From NCBI RefSeq assembly GCF_001939075.1, contig NZ_MPTA01000002.1, positions 558,001-622,000 on the forward strand: a DNA stretch of 64,000 bases. Reading direction: 5' to 3'. How positions within the stretch are numbered: position 1 is the stretch's first letter; the number at the start of each line of letters is the position of its first letter. Below, one piece after another: positions 19,088 through 28,336 of this stretch. Under the pieces are notes generated by a model, which was not told the DNA's origin, did not search any database, and worked only from the letters and a program-made list of their open reading frames with translations. This DNA is from Paenisporosarcina indica. GTDB taxonomy: Bacteria > Bacillota > Bacilli > Bacillales_A > Planococcaceae. The position numbers were made by a program, and so were the translations under genes.

Positions 19088-19993
19088 TTAAATTACCATT
19101 TCAAACGATTTCACTCCTGCTGAGGACGGTTTGGTCACAATACATTGATAATGTGGAAACTCTTTTCTTAATTGAACGGCGATTTTTCCTTCTTCCCCTG
19201 CATTCACTGCTATGAAAAGGGATGGGCCTGCACCACTGATGGCCGAGCCGTATGCGCCCAACCCCTTGCTTACTTGACGGATGGAATCAAAATCCGAAAA
19301 TCTACTTTTACGAAAAGGTTCATGGAATGTGTCCTTCCCCATCATTCTTCCAGCAGTCTCCCAATCCCCTTGAACTAATGCAGCTGTTAACACATTGCTT
19401 GCTGCACTTCCCTGAGTCGCCACATGATGTAAAAGTGATGCCGGCAAAAGTCCTCTAGACTCCGTTGTTAGAAATTCATTCGGCGGCATCATGATGACGA
19501 CGCCAATTTCTACTTCCTGTACACGGATGCTTTCTACTTCTTGCCCATCCACATATGAAATCGTTAATCCACCATAAAATGACGCCGAAATATTGTCTGG
19601 ATGTCCTTCCATCTGACTCCCTATTTTTACTTTATCGCGTATTTGCAATTCTAATCCGAGCAATCGATCTGCTATTTCGATTCCTCCAGCAATAGCGGCA
19701 GCACTGCTCCCAAGTCCTTTGCCAAGCGGAATATCTGAGTCTATCAGTAGTTTCGCTGCTGGCAACTGACGACTAAATTGTTTAGCCACCGCCAGTGCAG
19801 TGACAACGATTAAATTATCTTTTCCACTGGATAGGTGTTGGTAATTGCAATCGGTATATTCCACTACCCATTCTAGGGAAGGCGATGCCTTAATTGTCAT
19901 TTGTAGATCAAGTGCTAATCCAATCGAGTCGAACCCTGGACCTAGGTTCGCGGTCGATGCTGGTACTGTCACCGCGAATTCCTTCCAGCTCAT
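19088..19993 (-). CDS. thrB: Homoserine kinase
   Basis: This 301-residue GHMP kinase phosphorylates homoserine in threonine synthesis. The ATP-binding motif is [16 protein letters not shown], and the N-terminus [19 protein letters not shown] is diagnostic. The C-terminal [15 protein letters not shown] is also typical. Start 19993 is chosen over 20023 because its ATG overlaps the thrC stop (ATGA) and follows AAAGGTG; this also gives the usual N-terminus. It is the last gene of hom-thrC-thrB. Confidence 0.96.
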   Translation of the reverse strand: MSWKEFAVTVPASTANLGPGFDSIGLALDLQMTIKASPSLEWVVEYTDCNYQHLSSGKDNLIVVTALAVAKQFSRQLPAAKLLIDSDIPLGKGLGSSAAAIAGGIEIADRLLGLELQIRDKVKIGSQMEGHPDNISASFYGGLTISYVDGQEVESIRVQEVEIGVVIMMPPNEFLTTESRGLLPASLLHHVATQGSAASNVLTAALVQGDWETAGRMMGKDTFHEPFRKSRFSDFDSIRQVSKGLGAYGSAISGAGPSLFIAVNAGEEGKIAVQLRKEFPHYQCIVTKPSSAGVKSFEMVI

Positions 19994-21051
19994 ACGTTCA
20001 CACCTTTCTTCAAATCCTCCCAAAAGCGTTCCATATCTTCCGGAACAAGAAAAGGTTTGTGCACATTGACTGAAATGGCAGTTTCCGGATCTTTTAAGCC
20101 GTTTCCTGTAAGAATCGCTACTACGGTAGTACCTTTTTTAAGCGAACCGTTTTCTACTTGTTTTTTGATGCCTGCAATGGATGCACATGATGCGGGTTCT
20201 GCGAAAACCCCTTCTGTTGAGGCAAGCAATTGGTACGCTTCCAAAATTTCCTCGTCAGTCGCAGCCAGAATGGTCCCATTCGATTCATTCAGTGCCTTTA
20301 CCGCGAGATGCCAGCTAGCAGGATTGCCGATTCGAATTGCCGTTGCGATCGTTTCTGGATTTTCTACGATATGGTTATTGACAATTGGAGCAGCCCCTGC
20401 TGCTTGAACGCCGAGTAATGTTGGACGGTTAGTACCATTCTTCTGTGCATATTCACTGAAACCTTTCCAAGCTGCTGAAATATTCCCCGCATTTCCTACT
20501 GGCAAAGCAACGACATCCGGCACTTTTTCTAACTGATCAATCATTTCAAATGCAATTGTTTTTTGTCCTTCTAACCGATATGGATTGACGGAATTTACTA
20601 AGGCGATGCCGTCTTCTTGCCCCACCTCACGGACCATTTCAAGTGCTTCATCAAAGTTCCCTTTAATCGCTAATATCTCCGCTCCATACATCTTCGCTTG
20701 TGCAAGCTTACCGAGTGCAATTTTTCCGTCTGGAATGACCACAATTGTTCGCATGCCCGCTCTTGCACCATACGCTGCCGCCGAGGCGGACGTGTTGCCA
20801 GTTGAGGCACATATAAGAATGGTTTTCCCTTCCTCTTTGGCTTTTGCAACCGCCATGACCATCCCTCGGTCCTTAAATGAGCCGGTTGGATTTGCTCCTT
20901 CCAACTTTACATGAAGATCAATTCCCCATTCTTCAGACAACTTTCCCAAGTGAACCAATGGAGTATTACCTTCTTGTAGCGTCAATTTTGGTGTTTCTTC
21001 CGACACTGGAAGCCATTCTTTATACTGTTCGATTAGCCCTAACCACTTCAT
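19990..21051 (-). CDS. thrC: Threonine synthase
   Basis: This 353-residue PLP enzyme converts O-phosphohomoserine to threonine. The PLP lysine is Lys60 in [11 protein letters not shown], and the phosphate-binding glycine loop is [11 protein letters not shown]. The length matches the short Bacillus type. Its start overlaps the hom stop by four bases and its stop overlaps the thrB start by four bases, so the three genes are translationally coupled. Confidence 0.97.
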   Translation of the reverse strand: MKWLGLIEQYKEWLPVSEETPKLTLQEGNTPLVHLGKLSEEWGIDLHVKLEGANPTGSFKDRGMVMAVAKAKEEGKTILICASTGNTSASAAAYGARAGMRTIVVIPDGKIALGKLAQAKMYGAEILAIKGNFDEALEMVREVGQEDGIALVNSVNPYRLEGQKTIAFEMIDQLEKVPDVVALPVGNAGNISAAWKGFSEYAQKNGTNRPTLLGVQAAGAAPIVNNHIVENPETIATAIRIGNPASWHLAVKALNESNGTILAATDEEILEAYQLLASTEGVFAEPASCASIAGIKKQVENGSLKKGTTVVAILTGNGLKDPETAISVNVHKPFLVPEDMERFWEDLKKGVNV

Positions 21052-22340
21052 ACTGATTCCTCCCCTTCGATGCGGTAATGACTGATGACGCTAGCAATAC
21101 CTTCCAAATCACTCATGATGTCAACATGTTGTTGTCTGGAAATATGATGTGTTAACAAAATGATTTCGGCTTTGCCTTCACTTTTAATTGGATGTTGCAT
21201 CACTGACTGAAGACTTGCTTGATGCTGACTGTAAATAGACGTTAATTTGGACAGCACCCCAAGTTCATCTTTTACGAGCAAGCGATGGAAGTATTTCGCG
21301 TGGCAATATCTGTCCTCTTTCATCACTCTTTCGTATTGGGCAGCATGTAGACGTTTCCCATTCACCCCTAGCAGTAGATTACGGCAAGCTGCAATAATGT
21401 CAGAAACTACTGAAGTGGCAGTAGGAAGTGAACCTGCTCCTGGTCCATAAAGCATGGTTTCACCGACTGCATCCCCATATATGTAAACCGCATTAAATTC
21501 GTTATTAACTGCGGCAAGTGGATGTGAATTTGCTAAGAAAATGGGTTCCACTGTAACTTCAATGCCTTCTTCATCTTTTTTTGAAGTACCAACCATTTTA
21601 ACCGTGTAGCCAAATTGGTCGGCAAGTTCTAAATCACCGTCTTGTATTTCGCTCATTCCCCTTACTAGCACATCGTCTAGATGCACTTCCGTAGAAAATG
21701 CGAGTGAAGACAAAATTACCATCTTTCTTGCTGCATCCAGACCGTCCACATCAGATGAAGGATCTGCTTCAGCAAACCCTAGTTCGGTTGCTTTTTCTAA
21801 AGCTGTTTCATAGCTCATATTTTCTTTTTTCATTTTCGTTAAGATATAGTTCGTTGTGCCATTCACGATTCCCATAAGACTGGAGATCCTGTCCGAAGCA
21901 AGTCCGTCCTCCAGCGTGCGAATAATCGGAATACCACCAGCAACGCTCGCTTCATAAAATAAATCGCATTTTTCTTGATCCGCTAGTTTTAAAAGTTCAT
22001 GTCCATGTTCTGCCATTACATCCTTATTAGCTGTGACTACTTGTTTTCCTGCACGAAGAGCTTTCTCAATCGCTTGTTTCGCTCCATCGATCCCACCCAT
22101 CACTTCAACGATGATATCTAATGAAGGATCATTTAAAATCCCCCCGATATCTGTCGTGAAAATATCTGGATTTAACGCGATCTGTCTATCCTTGCCTTCA
22201 TCTTTAATCAGTACTTTTTTAATGAGTACCGGTACCCCTAATTTATGACGCAGATCTTTTTGATGTTGCTGTAAAATTTTTGCGACTCCACTTCCTACTG
22301 TTCCTAGCCCCAGCAACCCAATTGATATTTCACTTTTCAT
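21048..22340 (-). CDS. hom: Homoserine dehydrogenase
   Basis: The 430-residue enzyme has an N-terminal NAD(P)-binding motif [12 protein letters not shown], the catalytic-domain signature [14 protein letters not shown] and a C-terminal ACT domain (about 345-425) that usually binds threonine for feedback control. It reduces aspartate semialdehyde to homoserine. First gene of hom-thrC-thrB; the divergent thrD supplies the first pathway step. Confidence 0.97.
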   Translation of the reverse strand: MKSEISIGLLGLGTVGSGVAKILQQHQKDLRHKLGVPVLIKKVLIKDEGKDRQIALNPDIFTTDIGGILNDPSLDIIVEVMGGIDGAKQAIEKALRAGKQVVTANKDVMAEHGHELLKLADQEKCDLFYEASVAGGIPIIRTLEDGLASDRISSLMGIVNGTTNYILTKMKKENMSYETALEKATELGFAEADPSSDVDGLDAARKMVILSSLAFSTEVHLDDVLVRGMSEIQDGDLELADQFGYTVKMVGTSKKDEEGIEVTVEPIFLANSHPLAAVNNEFNAVYIYGDAVGETMLYGPGAGSLPTATSVVSDIIAACRNLLLGVNGKRLHAAQYERVMKEDRYCHAKYFHRLLVKDELGVLSKLTSIYSQHQASLQSVMQHPIKSEGKAEIILLTHHISRQQHVDIMSDLEGIASVISHYRIEGEESV

Positions 22341-22359
22341 TAAATCATTTCCCCTTTAT

Positions 22360-22401
22360 ATTTGTCTTCTCTAAAAAAACATTTGTCTTTTCTATATGGA
22401 C
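22360..22401. promoter_or_regulatory. Direct repeats in the hom/thrD divergent promoter region
   Basis: ATTTGTCTTCTCTA (22360) and ATTTGTCTTTTCTA (22381) repeat at exactly 21 bases, and the second is part of a TGTC...GACA inverted arrangement. Placement between hom and thrD suggests an operator for a threonine-pathway regulator such as ThrR. That is inference; I cannot match it to a known motif. Confidence 0.4.
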
Positions 22402-22466
22402 ATTATAATATGTACCTATGTTCAATACAACCCTATATCATTAATAAAAAGATGGGACTTGATAGG

Positions 22467-23831
22467 ATGAAAGTATGCAAATTCGGCGGTACGTCTGTAG
22501 CAAGTGCACAACAAATCAAAAAAGTAGCAGGGATAGTCAGATCAGATCCATCTCGGAAAATCGTCGTCGTCTCGGCTCCAGGGAAACGATTTGACGAAGA
22601 TTTGAAAGTAACCGATTTGCTGATCATCCTCTCAGAAACGGTACTCAGCAATAAAGATCCCCAGGAACAATTAACACAAGTGATAACACGCTACAAGGAA
22701 ATTGCAGAAGGCCTTGGTCTTGGCACGGAAATCATGGACGTGATTCAAAAGGATTTGCAGAATCGCCTTGCTGTGGATAAAGGGAATGTCGAACGTTTTA
22801 CAGATATCTTGAAAGCAAGCGGTGAAGATAATTCAGCAAAATTAGTCGCAGCATATTTAACTTCCATCGGTCTTCCAGCAAAATACATAAACCCGAAAGA
22901 AGCCGGATTGCTCGTAACTTCATACCCAAATCGTGTCCAGGTGTTACCCGAATCTAATAGCCACTTATCTTCGTTAAGGGAAAAAGCTTCCATTACTGTG
23001 TTTCCAGGCTATTTTGGCTATACAAAGGAAGGTGTTCTGCGGACGTTTGAGCGAGGGGGATCAGACATTACGGGCTCGATTTTAGCCGCCTCCGTCAATG
23101 CCGAACTGTATGAAAACTTTACTGATGTGGATTGTGTTTTTGCAGCTAACCCAAAAATTGTTGATAATCCTGTGGAAATCGACATAATGACGTATCGTGA
23201 AATGCGTGAGTTATCCTACGCCGGTTTCGCCGTCCTTCATGACGAGGCGCTAATGCCAGCTTTTAAAGAATCGATTCCGGTATGCATTAAAAATACGAAT
23301 AACCCAATCGCTACTGGCACCATGATTGTTGCGAAAAGAGATGTTGCACTTCGTCCGGTAACCGGAATCTCAGCAGATAGCGGATTTTCAACGCTTTATG
23401 TTAGTAAATATTTGATGAATCGTGAAATCGGATTCGGACGAAAACTTCTGCAAATTCTTGAAGACGAGGGAATATCCTATGAACATATCCCATCCGGTAT
23501 CGATGACCTTTCCGTCATATTACGAAGTCATCAGTTAACCACCGACAAAGAAACAAGAATCATTCATCGAATCACGACCGAATTGGAGGCGGATGACGTT
23601 CATATTCGCAATGATTTATCCATGATCGTTCTTGTAGGCGAAGGAATGAATAACACAACCGGACTTGCAGCTCGTGCTACAGCTGCCATTTCTCGAACGG
23701 GAGCTAATATTGAAATGATCAACCAAGGCTCATCGGAAGTTAGTCTTGTTTTTGGAGTCTTGAAACAAGACGAGACGAAAATTCTTAAGGAGTTATATTG
23801 CGAATTTTTCACATCTGCTTTGGTTCTATGA
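22467..23831 (+). CDS. thrD: Aspartate kinase III-type (ThrD/YclM-like)
   Basis: The 454-residue enzyme phosphorylates aspartate, the first step towards threonine, methionine and lysine. It has the N-terminal kinase motif MKVCKFGGTSVASA, the KASGEDNSAKL and GGSDITGS substrate sites, and two C-terminal ACT domains (INQGSSEVSLVFGV). It is close in length and sequence to B. subtilis ThrD (YclM). Start 22467 gives the family N-terminus; an in-frame ATG at 22362 would add 35 unrelated residues covering the promoter. The ribosome-binding site is weak (TGGGA). Confidence 0.92.
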   Translation: MKVCKFGGTSVASAQQIKKVAGIVRSDPSRKIVVVSAPGKRFDEDLKVTDLLIILSETVLSNKDPQEQLTQVITRYKEIAEGLGLGTEIMDVIQKDLQNRLAVDKGNVERFTDILKASGEDNSAKLVAAYLTSIGLPAKYINPKEAGLLVTSYPNRVQVLPESNSHLSSLREKASITVFPGYFGYTKEGVLRTFERGGSDITGSILAASVNAELYENFTDVDCVFAANPKIVDNPVEIDIMTYREMRELSYAGFAVLHDEALMPAFKESIPVCIKNTNNPIATGTMIVAKRDVALRPVTGISADSGFSTLYVSKYLMNREIGFGRKLLQILEDEGISYEHIPSGIDDLSVILRSHQLTTDKETRIIHRITTELEADDVHIRNDLSMIVLVGEGMNNTTGLAARATAAISRTGANIEMINQGSSEVSLVFGVLKQDETKILKELYCEFFTSALVL

Positions 23832-23996
23832 AAAAGATGGGGACAACTCGATTTAATCAATTTTTTGTAATGAACTTTTAATAAAAATATATACAATATC
23901 CTTCCCTCTGGCGCATAACATAAGAAAACGATTGGTTATTCCTTTTATGGATGCTATTTCACTTAAGTTTAAAAGTATGCTAAGGAGGGACGTATT

Positions 23997-24152
23997 TTGT
24001 ATCGCATGTGGAATGACCCTGAAGAAATGGCACTGCGTCAAGACAAAGATTTTATTGCTTCTCTCAACATGATTAACGAGGGTGGAGTAGCTTTTGAAAA
24101 AACAGAAGATGATAACCAACCAGAATCCAACTTCAATCAACAATCAAACTAA
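23997..24152 (+). CDS. Small hypothetical protein (51 residues)
   Basis: A TTG start at 23997 has an excellent AAGGAGGG site 6 bases before it and is followed by an open frame of 51 codons beginning MYRMWNDPEEMALRQDKDF and ending in a Gln/Asn-rich tail. A hairpin terminator lies 10 bases after the stop. I do not recognise the family. The acidic, soluble product and the strong signals make it probably real. Confidence 0.65.
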   Translation: MYRMWNDPEEMALRQDKDFIASLNMINEGGVAFEKTEDDNQPESNFNQQSN

Positions 24153-24161
24153 CAGAATAAT

Positions 24162-24201
24162 AAAAGAAGCTTAATCCCAGAAAACGGATTGAGCTTCTTT
24201 A
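24162..24201 (+). terminator. Terminator after the 51-residue protein gene
   Basis: AAAGAAGCTTAATCC pairs with GGATTGAGCTTCTTT. It ends near the stop of the convergent oxidase gene and may serve both. Confidence 0.75.
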
Positions 24202-24228
24202 CATTGATTATTTTATGGGGATTGTCAT

Positions 24229-25344
24229 TTATTGAATCGCATCGCTCACTGGATACAAGCTTAAATCAAGCGAAACAGGATGACCAAGTACGAGGTTTGC
24301 CAATTGGGCACCAAGGAACGGACCCACCGTTAATCCCGAAGCACCAAGGCCATTTGCAAGGAAAAGTCCCTTGAATCCTGGCACCTCTCCTATAATCGGC
24401 AGGAAGTTCGGTGTAAACGGACGATATCCGACGCGTGTTTCGATGACCTCACTATCCGACAAGCCTGGAGCAATGGATAATGCTTTATTGAAGATGTTAT
24501 GCAATCCGCCAGCCGTTACACGCAGATCAAAGTTTTGATTATCTTCATGCGTTGCTCCAATGACGATTCGCCCCTCATCAAAGGCAAGTATATATTGATC
24601 GTTTGGGGGCATTACAACTGGCCACAACTCCGTAGATTTATTTTCTAACTGAAGGTGAACGATTTGTGCTTTCTGAGCAGACAGTTTTAACTGAAGACCC
24701 AACGGAGACAACAACTGATCTGCCCAAGCACCAGCAGTAACAATTACATAATCAGCTTCATAAAGCGTCTCACCAACAGTTACACCTGTGATTTGATTGT
24801 CATGAACAACAATTTCAGCAGAACCTTGAATAAATATGACTCCGTACTTTTTTGATGCCTGAACAAGAGATTGACGAAGTGCTCGGCCGTTTACGCGAGC
24901 CGCTCCACTAATATGTACTGAACCAAACTCATCAGATAAAGGTGGAAATAGCTTTGCCGTGTCCTCTGCTGATTTTTGACTGATGTCCCCGATTTCAGGT
25001 GCATCTTCACGTCTTAGAGTTGCACGACTTTCCATCTTGTTGAGCTTTTCTTCATCTATATGAAGGCTGATTGCCCCGACTTGTTTATAGCCAGTCTCTG
25101 TTTCTCCATCCTCTTCGAGTTGCTGAATGAGTGATGTATAGTAAGCTGCACCACTTTTAGCAAGTGAATACCATGCTTTATTTCGTCTTTGCGAAAGCCA
25201 TGGACAAATGATACCTGCAGCCGCGTCCGTTGCCTGTCCGGGATCATGTCTATCTATTACTGTCACATTTGCTCCCGATTTGGCCAGATGATATGCCGTC
25301 GAAGCTCCTAAAATCCCTGCACCGATCACAATATATTGTTTCAT
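24229..25344 (-). CDS. FAD-dependent amino-acid oxidoreductase (DadA/glycine oxidase-like)
   Basis: This 371-residue flavoprotein has the N-terminal FAD-binding motif VIGAGILGASTAYHLA followed by VIDRHDPGQATDAAAGIICP. The DAO-domain C-terminus includes RVGYRPFTPNFLPIIGEV and ANGLGASGLTVGPFLG. Enzymes of this group oxidise D-amino acids, glycine or sarcosine. The substrate is not evident. AAAGGTG precedes the ATG by 7 bases. It is divergent from yteA. Confidence 0.9.
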   Translation of the reverse strand: MKQYIVIGAGILGASTAYHLAKSGANVTVIDRHDPGQATDAAAGIICPWLSQRRNKAWYSLAKSGAAYYTSLIQQLEEDGETETGYKQVGAISLHIDEEKLNKMESRATLRREDAPEIGDISQKSAEDTAKLFPPLSDEFGSVHISGAARVNGRALRQSLVQASKKYGVIFIQGSAEIVVHDNQITGVTVGETLYEADYVIVTAGAWADQLLSPLGLQLKLSAQKAQIVHLQLENKSTELWPVVMPPNDQYILAFDEGRIVIGATHEDNQNFDLRVTAGGLHNIFNKALSIAPGLSDSEVIETRVGYRPFTPNFLPIIGEVPGFKGLFLANGLGASGLTVGPFLGAQLANLVLGHPVSLDLSLYPVSDAIQ

Positions 25345-25505
25345 ATAAACACCTTTTCCATAAAGATTTCATACATCTATTTTACACAATAATAGATGAT
25401 GCATCAGGAACATTCATTTTGCTCGACTTCACTAAAAATGTGTTATTAATAGTCTGCCCCAATATGTGCATACTACGAATGATTAAACATAAAGGGTGTG
25501 ATCGT

Positions 25506-26177
25506 ATTCTTACGGACAAACAGACATCAGAATTAAAGAAAAGCCTTTTAGAGCAAAAAGAACAGTTGGAGAAGCTAGCGGAAAGTTTTTCACTTGAGCA
25601 TGGGAGTATTCGTGATATGACATCAGAACTTTCCACATTGGATAACCATCCAGCCGACCTTGGGACAGAGCTTTATGATCGTGAAAAAGACATGGCCCTT
25701 CAAGTCCATGAAGTGGCTGAATTAAAAAAAGTAACGGAAGCACTTGAAGCCATGAATAACGGGTCCTATGGAGTTTGTGATGAATGCGGAGAAAGCATAC
25801 CTTATGAACGGTTAGAAGCAGTTCCATATACCACTCGATGTATTGTTCATGCGGATAAGGACATCCCTCAAACTCGCCCTGTCGAAGAACAGGTGCTCCA
25901 TCCAGCGACTGACAACTCCTTTGCTGGCAGACGTGAAGGTGAAGACGCTAGAAACTACGAGGACAGCTTCCAAGAAGTTGCACAATATGGAACGTCAGAA
26001 ACAGCTGCCGATTTCACTGGTGATTTTGACGACATCAACGATTTATATGACGATGAAGATGAAATAGGCATGGATGAAGACGTTGATCAATTGCATGTAA
26101 CGATTATTGGCGGGGTCAACAGAGAAGTAACTCTTGGCGAATCCATTGAAGCTGTACGTAATGATTATGTGGAATAA
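25506..26177 (+). CDS. yteA: YteA-family TraR/DksA-type zinc-finger protein, probable ATT start
   Basis: The product (about 223 residues) has a coiled-coil N-terminal half, the family motif DNHPADLGTELYDREKDMAL, a C4-type zinc-finger-like segment with only part of the cysteines (YGVCDECGE) and the YERLEA string, then an acidic tail with the YteA-type ending. Relatives are sporulation-associated DksA-like proteins. Homologues begin MLTKEQ, aligning with the ILTDKQ here; AAAGGGTG sits 7 bases before the ATT codon, so ATT 25506 is the probable start. The alternative ATG at 25479 lacks a ribosome-binding site. Confidence 0.8.
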   Translation: MLTDKQTSELKKSLLEQKEQLEKLAESFSLEHGSIRDMTSELSTLDNHPADLGTELYDREKDMALQVHEVAELKKVTEALEAMNNGSYGVCDECGESIPYERLEAVPYTTRCIVHADKDIPQTRPVEEQVLHPATDNSFAGRREGEDARNYEDSFQEVAQYGTSETAADFTGDFDDINDLYDDEDEIGMDEDVDQLHVTIIGGVNREVTLGESIEAVRNDYVE

Positions 26178-26254
26178 GAATTCTGTGCAATAAACATGAG
26201 GAAATCAAGTAATAAACACACATAATCCGTTCAAATAGTACACGATCAAATATA

Positions 26255-26301
26255 GGGGGCTGTCCCAAAAGGTCATGAAAAATGACTTTTTGGGATGGTC
26301 C
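26255..26301 (+). terminator. Terminator after yteA
   Basis: GGGCTGTCCCAAAA pairs imperfectly with TTTTTGGGATGGTCC around a short GTCA/TGAC extension. This form is common after Bacillales genes. Confidence 0.65.
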
Positions 26302-26321
26302 GTTTATTTATATAGAAAGAT

Positions 26322-26380
26322 TTTCATTGCGGCGGACGCTTTTCGGGGGCATGGCTTCAGCCTGTGTGCTTGTCTGAAAG
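26322..26380. repeat. Dispersed GC-rich Bacillales-type repeat fragment
   Basis: The core GCGGCGGACGCTTTTCGGGG followed by GCATGGCTTCAGCC resembles an intergenic repeat widespread in Bacillales genomes. Only one fragment is seen in this window, so the family assignment comes from general knowledge. Confidence 0.5.
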
Positions 26381-26426
26381 AGGCTTTATTTGTCCTACCT
26401 TCAAATTTTGGGTCCTCATTTTACAA

Positions 26427-26762
26427 TTAATGCTCTCCTTCAGAGGACGGTTGATTCCCATAGACATCAATAATGATTTTTCGAGCAATTTTTTTAGTTT
26501 CGTCCTTATCTTCAATCCATACTCTCACTTCATCACCAGCTCTAAAGCTACTTATATCGCTCTTGCCTTCTATTTCAGTATCTTCGGTAAGAAATATTTC
26601 ATAATCTGGGTCATCCTTCATAGGATCCGAGGTAGGTGTAGTAATTATTAGACTTGATTCCTTCACCCCTACAACAAACCCGTTATAGTCACTCGAATCA
26701 ATGAGATTCCAACCTATTAATACAAGTGTGGCAATGAGTATTAGGAACAGTAATTTCTTCAA
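26427..26762 (-). CDS. Small secreted or membrane-anchored protein (DUF3221/YobA-like)
   Basis: The 111-residue product starts with a hydrophobic segment (MKKLLFLILIATLVLIGWNL) that is an anchor or uncleaved signal. The rest is an OB-like beta domain reading SFRAGDEVRVWIEDKDETKK, similar to DUF3221 proteins. The start is TTG, with GGGAGGG 6 bases upstream. No function can be assigned. It is monocistronic and lies beside a repeat-rich gap. Confidence 0.7.
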   Translation of the reverse strand: MKKLLFLILIATLVLIGWNLIDSSDYNGFVVGVKESSLIITTPTSDPMKDDPDYEIFLTEDTEIEGKSDISSFRAGDEVRVWIEDKDETKKIARKIIIDVYGNQPSSEGEH

Positions 26763-26828
26763 GTTTGACCCTCCCTTCTTAATTGTTAGACGATTCAGAG
26801 TGGCTTTTGTTACTTTTATTCCTTCTTC

Positions 26829-26852
26829 ATGAACTAACCTGTCCCGTTATTT
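26829..26852 (-). repeat. AACTAAC/TTAGTT repeat, partial copy
   Basis: On the minus strand it reads ATAACGGGACAGGTTAGTTC, matching the right half of the hairpin element at 26955. Confidence 0.6.
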
Positions 26853-26954
26853 ACGATTTTCAAAAAAGCGTAAATCCGTCTTTCAACAACTCGTATAAAA
26901 AGTAAAAAATACCCAAAATCCTTAAACCGGATCTTATTCCCTTTACAACTCATT

Positions 26955-26994
26955 TTTCTTATTGAACTAACGGGGCAGTTTAGTTCAATAAGAA
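26955..26994. repeat. AACTAAC/TTAGTT hairpin repeat, complete copy
   Basis: CTTATTGAACTAA and TTAGTTCAATAAG form a perfect 13-bp stem around CGGGGCAGT. Related copies lie at 26829, 27072, 28208 and 28753. Confidence 0.85.
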
Positions 26995-27071
26995 GATAAC
27001 CAATTTTTTTAATTCAAACGAAAAATTAACTGATAATTGAAACTTATATACATTTCGAACGTATGAAAGTA

Positions 27072-27094
27072 AAGGGCAGGTTAGTTGAAGAAGA
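27072..27094 (+). repeat. AACTAAC/TTAGTT repeat, right half only
   Basis: GGGCAGGTTAGTTGAAGAAG matches the right arm of the complete copies. Confidence 0.6.
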
Positions 27095-27120
27095 ATTCTT
27101 GGTTATTAGGAGGGGAAAAT

Positions 27121-27141
27121 ATGAAAGAGTATCAATTTTAA
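27121..27141 (+). other. Six-codon ORF with strong ribosome-binding site
   Basis: AGGAGGGG lies 5 bases before ATG 27121; the frame encodes MKEYQF and then TAA. The frame reads on for 12 more codons (KIDYSGCGIRGG) before another stop. It is either a leader peptide or the stub of a lost gene. Confidence 0.4.
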
Positions 27142-27271
27142 AAAATAGACTATTCTGGTTGTGGAATAAGGGGTGGGTAATAGAGAAAAGATACAGCAAG
27201 TGATTGATTAAGGAATAGAGGATTGTCTACTATTGAAGTACTATTTTAAACGTAAAGGGGGCGGAAGACTA

Positions 27272-27952
27272 ATGGTGAAAAAGTTGCTAGGTATGATTAC
27301 AATAATTGGATTATTAATGGCTTGTAGTAACGAGGGGAATCAAACAAATAATAATCAAATTAGCGATGATACGAATAATCAGGAAGTAGAAGCGGAAAAA
27401 GAAATTCCAGAAAATGAGAAAAACCAATCGAATTCAAAAGATGTGGTTGAAGTTAATGATACCAGCATGGAGATTCATACAGGCTCTACCGAAACAGTCA
27501 TTAGAAATAGTGAAGGACAGGACCAGGAAATTAAAGTTATTAATTATCATATAACAACATATGGTATTGCTTATCAATTAGACGAGGCATTCGGTGTTCC
27601 TGAAGTGATCAACAACAAAATAACTTATCCAACCGAATATGGTTATAAGATATCGTTAGAGATGATAGAGCACGCAAATCTTGAAAAAGCTGTATCGAAT
27701 CTGCAAGAAAGATTTGAAACAGAAGGCTATGAAGAAAGTTTTAAAGAAGGTTATGAATTGAAAAGCACACCGGTTGAAGAAAATGGTTTGATAGGAAAAA
27801 CACAACTTTATGGCGACCATCCAATGGCAGGATTTATTGCATATGAGATTGATGAACATGCACTAGTGATTACTTTTCAATATCCAATAGAAGGTGCAGA
27901 TGCGATGGGCCCACTTTTAGAAGACTTACGAAAATCGATTCATGTACAATAG
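27272..27952 (+). CDS. Hypothetical lipoprotein
   Basis: The 226-residue product has a lipoprotein signal ending LLMAC (Cys at about residue 18), an Asn/Gln/Glu-rich linker and a soluble domain without a recognised fold. The start at 27272 (ATG GTG AAA AAG) is preceded by AAAGGGGGCGGAAG, a much better site than the one for the longer frame at 27233. It is probably exported and membrane-tethered. No function can be named. Confidence 0.75.
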   Translation: MVKKLLGMITIIGLLMACSNEGNQTNNNQISDDTNNQEVEAEKEIPENEKNQSNSKDVVEVNDTSMEIHTGSTETVIRNSEGQDQEIKVINYHITTYGIAYQLDEAFGVPEVINNKITYPTEYGYKISLEMIEHANLEKAVSNLQERFETEGYEESFKEGYELKSTPVEENGLIGKTQLYGDHPMAGFIAYEIDEHALVITFQYPIEGADAMGPLLEDLRKSIHVQ

Positions 27953-27959
27953 TTATTTA

Positions 27960-28163
27960 ATGACCAAAGCGGGTTTGTTGAGGGCTTTGTTTACTGGTAC
28001 TGTTACTAAAAGTTTCTCTCCCTATATGTTGTCAATTGTAGGAACAATAATTTTATTCATCGGGTTATCTGAATTGAAGTCGAAACGAAAAACAAATGCG
28101 ATTATATCATTTGTAATATCAGTAGGTGTACTTTCAGTTTCGGCATACATTTTCTTTGACTAA
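27960..28163 (+). CDS. Small membrane protein, DUF3953-like, possibly 5'-truncated
   Basis: The 67-residue frame ends with two membrane helices in the DUF3953 pattern (SIVGTIILFIGLSELKSKRK, then a second hydrophobic helix). Intact relatives have an additional first helix. Here the upstream frame has only GLLRALFTG and no ribosome-binding site at any ATG (27942, 27960, 28008), so the gene may be a stub. It starts at the end of the lipoprotein gene. Confidence 0.4.
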   Translation: MTKAGLLRALFTGTVTKSFSPYMLSIVGTIILFIGLSELKSKRKTNAIISFVISVGVLSVSAYIFFD

Positions 28164-28207
28164 AGGGTGCTTTAGTTGTAGATCACGGGTTGCTTAGGCA
28201 ACTCTTT

Positions 28208-28244
28208 TTTCTTATTAAACTAACGAAGCAGGTTAGTTGAAGAG
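28208..28244. repeat. AACTAAC/TTAGTT hairpin repeat
   Basis: TTCTTATTAAACTAAC and GGTTAGTTGAAGAG flank GAAGCA, matching the copy at 26955 with several changes in the arms. Confidence 0.75.
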
Positions 28245-28248
28245 TGTT

Positions 28249-28292
28249 GTTTAACTTGTGTTCAACAATCGCGCCAAATTGTTGCTTAATGA
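28249..28292. repeat. CAACAATCGCGCC repeat
   Basis: CAACAATCGCGCCAAATTGTTG is split by a hairpin-like core. The reverse complement of its centre, GGCGCGATTGTTTA, recurs at 28727-28740. The two copies bracket the DUF4260 gene in opposite orientation. Confidence 0.5.
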
Positions 28293-28336
28293 TCTTAAGA
28301 GAATGCTTGTTAAAGTTATGGAATGGAGGGTTGATA

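Larger units (their letters stand above)
26763..27271. other. Repeat-rich gap
   Basis: This stretch holds three copies or fragments of the AACTAAC repeat (26829-26852, 26955-26994, 27072-27094) and a six-codon ORF with a strong ribosome-binding site at 27121. No normal gene was seen. Confidence 0.6.

Noticed and set aside
26364-26651. Plus-strand frame of 95 codons
   Set aside because: It overlaps the minus-strand DUF3221-like gene and a repeat, with no ribosome-binding site.
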